Of a stretch of 64,000 bases of DNA, positions 1-7,945 are shown piece after piece. The stretch comes from Parapedobacter defluvii (GTDB lineage: Bacteria; Bacteroidota; Bacteroidia; Sphingobacteriales; Sphingobacteriaceae). Position 1 is the stretch's first letter, and the number at the start of each line of letters is the position of its first letter. Location: the NCBI RefSeq assembly GCF_014642075.1, contig NZ_BMIK01000004.1:124001-188000 (forward strand), read 5' to 3'. Both the position numbers and the translations under genes were made by a program. The notes beneath the pieces were generated by a model. That model did not search any database. It worked only from the letters and a program-made list of their open reading frames with translations, and was not told the origin of the DNA.

Positions 1-18
1 AATTGAAGACGTACCTTA

Positions 19-26
19 CAAAGATA
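19..26 (-). promoter_or_regulatory. -7 promoter box for a gene left of the window
   Basis: Read on the minus strand this is TATCTTTG, an exact match to the Bacteroidota -7 consensus TAnnTTTG. It points left, so a gene off the window edge is probably transcribed divergently from the LacI-type regulator at 95. A perfect 12-bp palindrome (ATGTAATTACAT, 43-54) lies between the two and could be an operator serving both. Confidence 0.4.
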
Positions 27-94
27 GGGCTTTTATCCGTTGATGTAATTACATAGGGAATGCTTATCTTTATCCTTTTATTTATTTTGGTACC

Positions 95-1147
95 ATGCCC
101 CAGATGACTTTACGGGATATTGCCTATGCATTGGGTTTGTCTGTTTCGACGGTATCCAAAGCGCTGCGCGACAGTTACGAGATCAGCAAGGACACCAAGG
201 AAAGGGTGATCGCTTATGCCCGGACTAACCATTACTTGCCGAACCGGATGGCCAAAAGCCTCAAAGAAGGCAAGAGCGGCTCCATTGGTGTGGTGGTCTG
301 CTCCATTGACAACAGCTTTGTGTCCCGGATGCTGGATGGCATTGACGGTGTCTGTGCGCAAGCGGGATATGACATCGTGATCATGCAGAGCAAAGAGTCG
401 TTGGTACAGGAAAAATCATGTCTTAAACAGTTGGAGGCGCGGGGGGTAGAAGGCATTCTGATCTCACCTTCTGCGGAGACCATCGGCTTTGAACACCTGT
501 TGGCGCTGAGGGAGACGGGGATGCCCATAGTCTTGTTTGACCGGATCAGTGAACGGTTTGAATCGGATCAGGTTGGCATTGATAATTATCACGCGGCATT
601 TCAGGCAACGGAACACCTGCTTGCCAACCGGTATCGACGTATTGCTATGCTCAATATCGGGTTGGATATTCCTTTTGCACGGCTGCGGAGTGCAGGCTAT
701 CTAGACGCGCTGAAAAAAAAACACCTGACTTACGGGAAGCAGCTTATACGTCCGTGCTGGCCGGATACGGGCGAAACGCTGAAAGACCGTGTAAGAGCAA
801 GCATCCAATCCCTTTTTGAGCTGGCAGAACCCCCGGACGCACTTTTTACGGCAACCGACCAGCTTTCCACCCTTAGTCTCAGCGTGCTGCATGAAATGGG
901 ACACCGTATTCCCGAGGATATCGCGCTGATAGGTTTCAGTAATACCGAATTAGCAGATGTACTCACCCCTCCCCTTTCCACCATCTATCAGCCGGCACTT
1001 GAAATCGGTCGGCTGGCCGCTGAGAAATTGATCGGATTGATTTCCGGCAGGGGCTTATCTGAAGAATATGAGACGGTTATTTTACCGGCTCAATTACATA
1101 TACGGGATTCGAGCAGGCCGGGGGTTAAGGTGCAAGTAAACGGATGA
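95..1147 (+). CDS. LacI/GalR-family transcriptional regulator
   Basis: A 350-residue protein of usual LacI length. Residues 4-24 form the LacI helix-turn-helix (MTLRDIAYALGLSVSTVSKA), followed by the hinge region around residues 45-60 (LPNRMAKSLKEGKSG). From about residue 62 to 340 it is a periplasmic-binding-protein-like effector domain, including the DALFTATDQ and IALIGFSNTELAD segments typical of the family. Such proteins bind operators as dimers and release them on binding a sugar. The target is unknown. The likely one is the divergent gene beyond the left edge, and the kduI operator-like site at 10539-10550 is another candidate. The 3' end overlaps the convergent coaBC gene by 23 bp. The family call is firm; ligand and regulon are inference. 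Confidence 0.93.
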   Translation: MPQMTLRDIAYALGLSVSTVSKALRDSYEISKDTKERVIAYARTNHYLPNRMAKSLKEGKSGSIGVVVCSIDNSFVSRMLDGIDGVCAQAGYDIVIMQSKESLVQEKSCLKQLEARGVEGILISPSAETIGFEHLLALRETGMPIVLFDRISERFESDQVGIDNYHAAFQATEHLLANRYRRIAMLNIGLDIPFARLRSAGYLDALKKKHLTYGKQLIRPCWPDTGETLKDRVRASIQSLFELAEPPDALFTATDQLSTLSLSVLHEMGHRIPEDIALIGFSNTELADVLTPPLSTIYQPALEIGRLAAEKLIGLISGRGLSEEYETVILPAQLHIRDSSRPGVKVQVNG

Positions 1148-2327
1148 CACGGGAACAGATATCTTTGGCGACTTCCTCTTTTGACTTCAGTCCAAAGACT
1201 TCTTTATCTCCGTTTTTGCCGATGATTGTCACCTTATTCGTGTCGCCCGCAAAGCCGGCACCTTCATCGCGCATGGAGTTGAGCACAATGAAATCGAGAT
1301 TTTTCCGATGAAGCTTGTCCTGGGCATTTGTTTCTTCATCCTGCGTTTCCAATGCAAAACCAACCAGGATCTGGTCGTTACGTTTTGATTTTCCAAGGGT
1401 TGCCAGGATATCCGTGGTTTTGACCAATTCGAGGGTCAGGTGTGAATCGGCTTTTTTTATTTTTTGGTCTGCCACGGCTTTGGGTGTATAGTCGGCTACA
1501 GCCGCGCTCATGACGGTGATATCAGACAGCGGGAAATGAGATTGGCATGCGGCCAGCATCTCGGCTGCGGAAGTTACCCGCACCACATTTACTCCGGCAG
1601 GAGGCACCAAACCCGAAGGCCCACTTACCAGGGTTACTTCGGCTCCCAGCAGCAGCAGTTGAGAAGCGATCGCATATCCCATTTTTCCGCTGGAATGATT
1701 ACCGATGTACCGTACGGGATCAATGGCTTCATAGGTGGGGCCTGCGGAAACCAATGCTTTTTTGCCGGCCAGGGGCCGGTCCTTTCCGAAGTGATGGTCT
1801 AGGGCGGCGAGGATTTCCTCCGGCTCCGCAAGCCGCCCTTCTCCACTCAGGCCACTCGCCAGGGCACCCCTTCCCGGCGGGATGAGGTAGTTTCCAAACG
1901 ATTTAAGTTTGCCGATATTCGATTGGGTGCTGCCATGAGCCCACATATCCAAATCCATAGCCGGAGCAAGGAAGACGGCGCTTTTGGCAGATAGGTAGAT
2001 CGCGCAAAGGAGATTATCGCAGAGACCGTTCGCAAATTTGGCGAGTGTATTGGCGCTTGCGGGGGCTACCACAATGGCGTCTGCGTCAAGGGCAAGCTGG
2101 ACGTGGTTGTTCCACTCACCGGATTTTACATTGAAATAATCTACCAATACAGGATTACCCGACAGCGTAGCCAGGGTGAGTGGCGTAATAAACTGTGTGG
2201 CATCGGGGGTCATCACTACCTGAATATGGGCGCCTGCTTTAACCAACAGACGGGTCAGGTAAGCCGATTTATAGGCGGCGATGCTACCGCATATACCCAA
2301 TAGGATATGCTTCCCCCTGACGGACAC
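1125..2327 (-). CDS. coaBC: Bifunctional phosphopantothenoylcysteine decarboxylase/phosphopantothenate-cysteine ligase
   Basis: This enzyme makes 4'-phosphopantetheine from phosphopantothenate and cysteine, two successive steps of coenzyme A synthesis. The N-terminal half is the FMN-binding decarboxylase: GSIAAYK near residue 14, PASANT near residue 89, and PAMDLDMW where the general consensus is PxMNxxMW. The C-terminal half is the ligase: SAGPTYEAIDPVRYIGNHSS near residue 193 and VGFALET near residue 322. Length 400 residues is normal. The start is GTG, sharing one base with the TAG stop of rpoZ; no later Met precedes the conserved fold, so GTG is accepted. It is the third gene of a bamD-rpoZ-coaBC operon, an order I recall from other Bacteroidota. 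Confidence 0.96.
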   Translation of the reverse strand: MSVRGKHILLGICGSIAAYKSAYLTRLLVKAGAHIQVVMTPDATQFITPLTLATLSGNPVLVDYFNVKSGEWNNHVQLALDADAIVVAPASANTLAKFANGLCDNLLCAIYLSAKSAVFLAPAMDLDMWAHGSTQSNIGKLKSFGNYLIPPGRGALASGLSGEGRLAEPEEILAALDHHFGKDRPLAGKKALVSAGPTYEAIDPVRYIGNHSSGKMGYAIASQLLLLGAEVTLVSGPSGLVPPAGVNVVRVTSAAEMLAACQSHFPLSDITVMSAAVADYTPKAVADQKIKKADSHLTLELVKTTDILATLGKSKRNDQILVGFALETQDEETNAQDKLHRKNLDFIVLNSMRDEGAGFAGDTNKVTIIGKNGDKEVFGLKSKEEVAKDICSRVIRLLAP

Positions 2328-2662
2328 TAGTCTTCATCTTTTTCCCTTGCGGGGTTTCTGAAGTATACTTTATCGTTCAGGAACTCATCGATTGCGACCA
2401 AAGTCGGCTTGGGCAAACGCTCGTAATGTTTGGAAATCTCGATCTGTTCACGGTTTTCAAACACTTCTTCCAGGTTATCATTTGTGGTGGCAAACTCGGC
2501 CAACTTGCCGTTCAGTTCTTCTTTCATATCTACGGCAATCTGATTGGCACGTTTGCTGATGATGACAATCGATTCGTAAATGTTATCCGTTTTCTTGTCC
2601 AAGTCCCTTAAATCGCGGGTTACGGTGCTATTTGGGACGGATTTGCTTATTTGAGTACTCAT
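2327..2662 (-). CDS. rpoZ: RNA polymerase omega subunit, Rpb6-like
   Basis: A small 111-residue protein of the Rpb6/omega family, which helps assemble and stabilise RNA polymerase. The segment TDNIYESIVIISKRANQIA is the characteristic omega/Rpb6 core. Bacteroidota omega proteins carry this longer form with an acidic C-terminus (here ending REKDED). The open frame extends upstream to 2776, but that would overlap bamD; the ATG at 2660-2662 lies 16 bp after the bamD stop and fits the operon. The call rests on the core motif and on the position between bamD and coaBC. Confidence 0.88.
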   Translation of the reverse strand: MSTQISKSVPNSTVTRDLRDLDKKTDNIYESIVIISKRANQIAVDMKEELNGKLAEFATTNDNLEEVFENREQIEISKHYERLPKPTLVAIDEFLNDKVYFRNPAREKDED

Positions 2663-2678
2663 ATCTTTTTTCGATCTG

Positions 2679-3566
2679 TTAATTCTGAGGTGTGTCGGCA
2701 GCTTCATTTTTAGTTTCGGAAGCTGCTGCAAGTTGTGTAGTGTATTTCTTTGCACGTTCGATGCCGATTTCCGCATCCCGTTTCAGTTGATCTGCATCTT
2801 TGCGGAACTTGCTTTCGGGATATGCGGAAATGAAGTTGTTATACATATCCAAAACTTCTCCAAAACGCTCTTCCTGTCTTCGGGTTGAGCTTTGGTTGGC
2901 ATACAGGTATTGGGCTTTTATGCTGAGAAACTCCATTTCCTCGGCGTATTTGGTGTCTGGAAACTCACGGAGTACATTATCAAAGGCGATAACGGCAGCC
3001 CGATAGTCATCTGAAAGGCCCATATCCAAATAGAGTTTGGCATTGTGGAAGGCCTTGGCTTCTAATTTATCCCGCAATTGCTGGATGAGATCCGACGCTT
3101 CCTGTGCCCGCTCGCTATTGGGATACAGGTTGATGAACAATTGCAACGCTTCGATAGCCCGATACGTATATTCCTGATCAAGCCCGGTTTTAGGCGATTC
3201 GAGGAAATAACAGTAGGCCCCCATGTAACGGCATTCCTCTGCACGCGTACTGTTGGGGTATGTATCCGTAAATTGCTTGAAATGGAACCTTGCCGATGTA
3301 TAATCGCGCAGGTAGTAGTTGGTATAGGCGGTATAGTAATACAAGTCTTCCGCTTCGGCCTGACCCCGGTATTTGTTCATCAGGTCATCAAATAATATGA
3401 GTGCTTTGCTGTATTTTTTGTTGTTGTAATATTTGACAGCTTCCTGATATTTTTGAGCAATGTTGTTACTGGCGCGTAATTTTTCAAACTTGCTTTTACA
3501 TCCGGCAACCAACGCCACCAACAATACCAAGGCAGCTCCCGCTACTATTTGCCTGTTTATAAACAT
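2679..3566 (-). CDS. bamD: Outer-membrane assembly lipoprotein BamD
   Basis: BamD is an outer-membrane lipoprotein of the BAM complex that inserts beta-barrel proteins. The chosen ATG (3564-3566) gives 295 residues with a lipoprotein signal peptide ending LVALVAGC, the Cys being the lipidation site. The mature protein is a run of TPR-like helices (for example KYSKALILFDDLMNKYRG, FHFKQFTDTYPNS, AIEALQLFINLYPNSERA) of normal BamD size. A longer frame back to 3620 would add 18 residues ahead of the signal peptide and is rejected. A TATCTTTG promoter box sits four bases from the ATG, so this gene heads the bamD-rpoZ-coaBC operon. Confidence 0.92.
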   Translation of the reverse strand: MFINRQIVAGAALVLLVALVAGCKSKFEKLRASNNIAQKYQEAVKYYNNKKYSKALILFDDLMNKYRGQAEAEDLYYYTAYTNYYLRDYTSARFHFKQFTDTYPNSTRAEECRYMGAYCYFLESPKTGLDQEYTYRAIEALQLFINLYPNSERAQEASDLIQQLRDKLEAKAFHNAKLYLDMGLSDDYRAAVIAFDNVLREFPDTKYAEEMEFLSIKAQYLYANQSSTRRQEERFGEVLDMYNNFISAYPESKFRKDADQLKRDAEIGIERAKKYTTQLAAASETKNEAADTPQN

Positions 3567-3570
3567 CCTG

Positions 3571-3578
3571 CAAAGATA
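3571..3578 (-). promoter_or_regulatory. -7 promoter box of the bamD operon
   Basis: The minus strand reads TATCTTTG, a perfect TAnnTTTG match. Only four bases (CAGG) separate it from the bamD ATG, so transcription is expected to begin at or beside the A of ATG. Confidence 0.6.
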
Positions 3579-3704
3579 AGTGAATTTAAAATACCTGTCA
3601 ATTAAATTTTTATGGGTCAAAATAAGTGTAAAACGAGCAAACTGCCAAGGGATTTAACAGAGTTTAACAGGTTACCCTATTTATGAAAAATTAGAAATTT
3701 TCCG

Positions 3705-3712
3705 TATCTTTA
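3705..3712 (+). promoter_or_regulatory. -7 promoter box of the NifU-like gene
   Basis: TATCTTTA matches TAnnTTTG in seven of eight positions and lies 23 bases before the chosen ATG at 3736. Confidence 0.4.
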
Positions 3713-3735
3713 CACCTTTGAATAATCAAAAGGTT

Positions 3736-4014
3736 ATGGAAATACGGGAAAGAGTAGAACAGGCCTTGGATTCCATCCGGCCTTATCTCGAAACGGACGG
3801 GGGGAATGTGCGCATCGATGAAATTACGGCCGACAAGGTGGTAAAATTAAAGCTGTTAGGATCCTGTGCTTCGTGTGCGATGAGCATCATGACCTTCAAG
3901 GCGGGTTTGGAACAAGCGATCAAGAAAGCAGTTCCTGAAATCACTGCCGTGGAGGCTGTCAACATCACGGATATGGACGATCCAAACGCAACAATGCCGT
4001 CGCCAGTTATTTAA
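3736..4014 (+). CDS. NifU C-terminal domain-like Fe-S scaffold protein
   Basis: A 92-residue protein made only of the NifU C-terminal domain, which carries a labile Fe-S cluster for transfer to other proteins. ETDGGNVRIDEI and LGSCASCAMSIMTFKAGLE show the family pattern, the two Cys of CASC being the cluster ligands. A TTG at 3718 would add six residues, but the ATG at 3736 follows a purine-rich AAAAGG and is preferred. It stands alone, divergent from bamD and with its own promoter box. In other Bacteroidota such proteins often sit beside the Mrp ATPase; that gene is not in view here. Confidence 0.88.
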   Translation: MEIRERVEQALDSIRPYLETDGGNVRIDEITADKVVKLKLLGSCASCAMSIMTFKAGLEQAIKKAVPEITAVEAVNITDMDDPNATMPSPVI

Positions 4015-4068
4015 CATTATTTAACGCGCGGTGAAACGTGTGAATGGTTAGTTTTGCCGTCAACGATA

Positions 4069-4716
4069 ATGAAATTGATCCGCAACATACTGATTCTCTG
4101 TTTTACCATCGGGCTGTCGATGTCCGCTTCGGCCCAGCAACGTAAGCTTGTGCAGTTCAGTGGAGTTATTCACAACGCGGATACCAATGTGATTGTTCCG
4201 TATGTAACCGTAATAAACCTGTCCTATAATCATCAGACATTTACCGCGAATCACCAGGGTTATTTTTCTTTTGTGGCTCACGAAGGGGATACGATTCAGT
4301 TCAGTTCGGTAGGTTACCGGTCTGCACAGTTAGTCATTCCGAGGGTTCCGGAAGACAAATACACGGCAATGGTTAACATGACGGCGGAGATTAAGGAACT
4401 CCCCATGGTTACGCCTTATCCGTGGGCAAGTATCGATGAGTTTAACATGGCGTTCATGTCGCTTGAAATTGCCGACGATGACATCGTGGTTGCCAAGAAG
4501 AACCTTTCGCCGGAGTCATTGGCGGCACTGGCTGCAGTAACACCCCGGAGTGCGGAAGAAATCCAGAATTTCAATTCCATGCAAAACCACATCGGGTTAT
4601 CCAATAAGGCGGTTAACCAACGCATGGCTAACCCGTTACTGAGTCCGTTTGCGTGGGGTAACCTGATCCGCCAGATTACCGAAGGGAATAAAAGTCGGAG
4701 CAAAAGTCGGTATTAG
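4069..4716 (+). CDS. Secreted carboxypeptidase-regulatory-like domain protein
   Basis: A 215-residue protein with a signal peptide at residues 1-23 (MKLIRNILILCFTIGLSMSA, cleavage near SAQQ). Residues about 30-105 are a CarboxypepD_reg-like beta-sandwich (FSGVIHNADTNVIVPYVTV, then GYFSFVAHEGDTIQFSSVGY), the same fold found at the N-terminus of SusC proteins, but no plug or barrel follows. The C-terminal half is of unknown type. The frame could begin at 4054, but the ATG at 4069 starts directly at the signal peptide. Its stop codon overlaps that of the convergent permease gene. Proteins of this type are common in Bacteroidota; I cannot name a function. Confidence 0.75.
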   Translation: MKLIRNILILCFTIGLSMSASAQQRKLVQFSGVIHNADTNVIVPYVTVINLSYNHQTFTANHQGYFSFVAHEGDTIQFSSVGYRSAQLVIPRVPEDKYTAMVNMTAEIKELPMVTPYPWASIDEFNMAFMSLEIADDDIVVAKKNLSPESLAALAAVTPRSAEEIQNFNSMQNHIGLSNKAVNQRMANPLLSPFAWGNLIRQITEGNKSRSKSRY

Positions 4717-5933
4717 GACAGCCGCACGGTCTGTTTGACGCTGAGCCGCGACGAAACCAGCGAAATCAGCGCGGAAATAGCAAATACAGTCAGGAAAACC
4801 AACAAAAAGTCAGTCACCCGGATATCCACGGGATAGATATCAGTTACCAGGTTCTCGGCATCACCGAAACGGATCCAACCGAAGGTTTGCTGCGAAAGGC
4901 AGAACAGCAGTCCCACCACTAATCCGGCGATACAGCCGATCAACGAAATAAGCAGCCCTTCGAAAAAGAAAATGCGACGGATAAGGCTGTTACTGGCACC
5001 TAAGCCCATCAATACAGAAATATCCTTCTTCTTGTCAATGACGAGCATGGTGAGGGACCCTACGATATTGAAGATGGCAATGATACCGGTGAACGCGATG
5101 ATGATAAAGACCGCCCATTTTTCCGTACGGACAATTTTATATAAGGTCGGGTTCTGCTGCTCGCGGTCTTTCACTGAAAAATCCGTGCCCACCAGTTGCG
5201 ATAATTGCCGTTGTACCGCGGGAATGTCGGATCCCGGCATCAGGTGAATTTCAATGGCAGACACTTGCGTAAACTCACCCAATACTTCCCGTGCAAATGA
5301 CATCGGCACGATAAGCAGGTCGTCAAATTCCTGCTGGTATTCCAATACGCCGGCGGGTCGGATGGTACGCATGATGAATTCCTCGGCCGGATTGATGCTG
5401 GCCTTGACGCCCTTGCGGGGAGAGAACACTTCAATACGACGCGCTTCGTCCCGCAGTGAGATTCCCAGCGTGCCTTGCACACGTGCACCCATGATGGCGT
5501 AGTCTTCGTCGCCCTGTTGCAGCACAAACCGCCCGTCTTGTAGTAACGTATCCATAGACTGAGATAACGTACGATCGGATGTGATTCCCTTAAGGGTGGC
5601 AATGTATTGAGCATCCCCATAACGCAGTAATACCTGTTCTTGAAGTACCTCACGATAGGTACGAACTCCCGGAAGTTTCTTAATTCGATCGGCGAGCACG
5701 GAATCTGCGACAAAACCTTTACCCTCCCGTGGCTCGATGCGAAGCTCAGGGGTAAAGGCGCTATACATTGAAAAAATGAGGTTTTCCAGGCCGTTGTAAA
5801 AGGAAAGGATCACAATGAGCGATGCACTGCTTACCAGCACGCCTACCACACTGATGCCGGAAATGATATTGACGGCATTAATGGTCTTTTTGGAGCGGAG
5901 GTAGCGTTTGGCAAAGTACAGCGCGACGTTCAT
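4713..5933 (-). CDS. LolE/FtsX-type ABC transporter permease
   Basis: A 406-residue inner-membrane protein with the MacB/FtsX layout: one N-terminal transmembrane helix (about residues 20-45, IISGISVVGVLVSSASLIVI), a large periplasmic domain (about 50-270), then three helices near residues 275-300, 325-350 and 375-400. Proteins of this shape with N-terminal RYLRSKK and a C-terminal FtsX domain resemble LolC/LolE, which release lipoproteins from the inner membrane. No ATPase gene is adjacent, so the partner must be encoded elsewhere. It starts three bases after the MBL gene ends and probably shares its transcript. Lipoprotein release is the best guess; other FtsX-type substrates are possible. 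Confidence 0.85.
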   Translation of the reverse strand: MNVALYFAKRYLRSKKTINAVNIISGISVVGVLVSSASLIVILSFYNGLENLIFSMYSAFTPELRIEPREGKGFVADSVLADRIKKLPGVRTYREVLQEQVLLRYGDAQYIATLKGITSDRTLSQSMDTLLQDGRFVLQQGDEDYAIMGARVQGTLGISLRDEARRIEVFSPRKGVKASINPAEEFIMRTIRPAGVLEYQQEFDDLLIVPMSFAREVLGEFTQVSAIEIHLMPGSDIPAVQRQLSQLVGTDFSVKDREQQNPTLYKIVRTEKWAVFIIIAFTGIIAIFNIVGSLTMLVIDKKKDISVLMGLGASNSLIRRIFFFEGLLISLIGCIAGLVVGLLFCLSQQTFGWIRFGDAENLVTDIYPVDIRVTDFLLVFLTVFAISALISLVSSRLSVKQTVRLS

Positions 5934-5936
5934 GAG

Positions 5937-6578
5937 TTATCCCCGGATAAATGGGTTGGTTTGCTTTTCATATCCAATGGTGGTTTCCGGACCGTGACCG
6001 GGGTATACCACTGTATCATCGGGCAGGATGTAGAGCTGCTGTTTGATGCTGGCCAGCAACTGCTGATGATTCCCGCCCGGCAGATCGGTGCGGCCGATGC
6101 TATTCCGGAAGAGGACATCGCCTCCAATGAGGAATCCATTTTCTGCGTTATAAAAACAAAGGTGTGCCGGTGAGTGGCCCGGAGCAAAGATAAGTGTCAA
6201 TTCGTTGTCGCCGAAACGGATGGTACCGGTTTTGGGCAGAAAGGTTTCGCCAATGGGCGAGATATCATACCGGATTCCCATCTGCGGCGCATAGTTCTGT
6301 ACCTCCATGAGCAGGGGTAACTCGCCCTCATGGAACTGGGGGAGCAGACCGTATTGTTCGTAAACGTAGCGGTTGCCAAGTACATGATCCACGTGGCAAT
6401 GTGTATTCAGCAACAGCTTTGGTTCAAGTCCCCGTGTTTCAATAAACGTTTTTACCGCTTTTTCCTCGGCCTGGCCATACATTCCCGGATCGATGATCGC
6501 CGTAATGCCCGCATCGTCGTATAACAGGTAGGTGTTTTCCTGATACGGGTTGCAAACGAATGATTTGATGTGAATCAT
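5937..6578 (-). CDS. MBL-fold metallo-hydrolase, glyoxalase II-like
   Basis: A 213-residue single-domain metallo-beta-lactamase-fold hydrolase of the YcbL/GloB-like group. The metal site is visible as THCHVDH at about residue 57, with further ligands in FAPGHSPAH and VVYPGHGPET. Proteins this size lack the C-terminal domain of true glyoxalase II; substrates are likely small thioesters. The frame runs upstream to 6698 into gldD, but the ATG at 6576-6578 gives the standard N-terminus (MIHIKSFVCNPYQENTYLLYD). A TACCTTTG box lies five bases before it. Confidence 0.9.
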   Translation of the reverse strand: MIHIKSFVCNPYQENTYLLYDDAGITAIIDPGMYGQAEEKAVKTFIETRGLEPKLLLNTHCHVDHVLGNRYVYEQYGLLPQFHEGELPLLMEVQNYAPQMGIRYDISPIGETFLPKTGTIRFGDNELTLIFAPGHSPAHLCFYNAENGFLIGGDVLFRNSIGRTDLPGGNHQQLLASIKQQLYILPDDTVVYPGHGPETTIGYEKQTNPFIRG

Positions 6579-6583
6579 GTTTG

Positions 6584-6591
6584 CAAAGGTA
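6584..6591 (-). promoter_or_regulatory. -7 promoter box of the MBL hydrolase gene
   Basis: The minus strand reads TACCTTTG, an exact TAnnTTTG match, ending five bases before the ATG. It would also serve the permease gene downstream. Confidence 0.55.
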
Positions 6592-6606
6592 GCGGTTTTT
6601 AATTTC

Positions 6607-7194
6607 TTATTTCCACCGCATCGACTGAATAAGCGTATCGATGTCGGCTTTGATGAAGTCCAGTACCGGCTGAATGGAATCGAGTCTGGGCTTTTCATGG
6701 AAATAGAGTGCGCCGCGTAGGTAACGATGGGTACTGTCAGTCACGAAGAACTGAACGCTGGATGCGGTGTTTCCTTTGATTTCATATTTTAAACCGTAAA
6801 CCCCGGCATCCGGCCGGCTGATGCGTTGCTGATCGATTGCAGTAGCCTTGACCGTGTGGTTAAAAGCAAAAGTTCGTGCATCTTCCACCAATTCGTTAAA
6901 GTTATTCCTGCTGGTAACGGGCATGTAGCTGAGGTGTATCCGGGCATTGAATTGCGGGAAGCGGATGTCGATCCAACAAGGTTCCGCATCGGGCGATCGG
7001 TCGGGTTCCACCGTTGCATAGGTAGGGATGCGGGCTGCAAACGGGCAGTCGGGCGCAAAGGGCTGATAGGTCTTTTCAGGAAATTCAATACGGAAATATC
7101 CGCGTGGTTTGGGCGAATATTGGGGCGTACAGGCTCCTAGCGTGAGGACGGCGAAACCCACGATCGATAAACGTGCAATGTGTTTTCTGATCAT
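6607..7194 (-). CDS. gldD: Gliding-motility lipoprotein GldD
   Basis: A 195-residue lipoprotein with signal peptide and lipobox LTLGAC, then the GldD hallmark YSPKPRGYFRIEFPEK. In Flavobacterium johnsoniae GldD is required for gliding and for the type IX secretion system. The ATG overlaps the TGA stop of aroE (ATGA), a sign of translational coupling; a start eight codons earlier is less likely. It ends the run comA-aroE-gldD on the minus strand. Many non-gliding Bacteroidota also carry gldD, so the gene alone does not prove motility. Confidence 0.88.
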   Translation of the reverse strand: MIRKHIARLSIVGFAVLTLGACTPQYSPKPRGYFRIEFPEKTYQPFAPDCPFAARIPTYATVEPDRSPDAEPCWIDIRFPQFNARIHLSYMPVTSRNNFNELVEDARTFAFNHTVKATAIDQQRISRPDAGVYGLKYEIKGNTASSVQFFVTDSTHRYLRGALYFHEKPRLDSIQPVLDFIKADIDTLIQSMRWK

Positions 7195-7943
7195 AAGCCG
7201 GTGTTCCAGATCTCCCAATTCCGCTCGGCCTGGAGCTCCAGCATTTCAAGCCCATTTTTAATGGCTGCTCCGCGTACTTTTCCCCGGCGGAGAAACTCCG
7301 TTTCTTCGGGATTGTAAACGAGGTCATACAGCAGATGCGTATTTCCGATGTGTTCGTAGGGGATATCGGGACAACCGCTGACCGCGGGGTATGTACCCAG
7401 CGGCGTCGTATTGATGATGAGCAGGTGGTTGGCCATTGTGCCGGCATCCAATTGGTCATAGGAGTATTGGCTAGCGGTGGCAGACCGGGATACCACGGTG
7501 TATCCGATACCCAATTGGCTGAGCGCATAAGTTACGGCTTTGGCCGCTCCGCCGTTGCCCAGCACCAGCGCCAGACGATGTTCGGGACGGAGAAGGGGTT
7601 TCAGGGATTCCGTAAAACCATATACATCGGTATTGTAACCTGTGAGGAATGTTTCGCCGTTATCCGGCCGTTCGATGCGGATGCAATTGACGGCACCGAT
7701 AGCCGAAGCTTCCGGAGCTAACTGATCTAGGTAATCCATTACGGCAACTTTGTAAGGGATGGTGACATTAACTCCCATCAGCAAGGGTTCGTCTGCCAGC
7801 AAGGTGGGAAATGCGCCGATGTCAGGGATGGGATAAAGCTGGTAATCTATGCCAGCAATCTGCTCCCTTTCCATTTTCGCATCGTAGTACTTTTTAGAGA
7901 AAGAATGCGTAAGTGGAAACCCGATCAGACCGAATTTTTGCAT
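7191..7943 (-). CDS. aroE: Shikimate dehydrogenase
   Basis: AroE reduces 3-dehydroshikimate to shikimate with NADPH in the aromatic amino acid pathway. The 250-residue protein shows the substrate-binding GFPLTHSFSKKYYDAK near the start, NVTIPYKVAVMDYL with the catalytic Lys near residue 65, the dinucleotide loop LGNGGAAKAV near residue 127, and NTTPLGTYP near residue 178. It begins two bases after the ComA-like gene ends and overlaps gldD by four bases, so all three should be co-transcribed. Confidence 0.95.
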   Translation of the reverse strand: MQKFGLIGFPLTHSFSKKYYDAKMEREQIAGIDYQLYPIPDIGAFPTLLADEPLLMGVNVTIPYKVAVMDYLDQLAPEASAIGAVNCIRIERPDNGETFLTGYNTDVYGFTESLKPLLRPEHRLALVLGNGGAAKAVTYALSQLGIGYTVVSRSATASQYSYDQLDAGTMANHLLIINTTPLGTYPAVSGCPDIPYEHIGNTHLLYDLVYNPEETEFLRRGKVRGAAIKNGLEMLELQAERNWEIWNTGL

Positions 7944-7945
7944 CG

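Noticed and set aside
5240-5713. Long minus-strand frame inside the permease gene
   Set aside because: It overlaps a clearly conserved FtsX-type protein in another frame and has no family features of its own.
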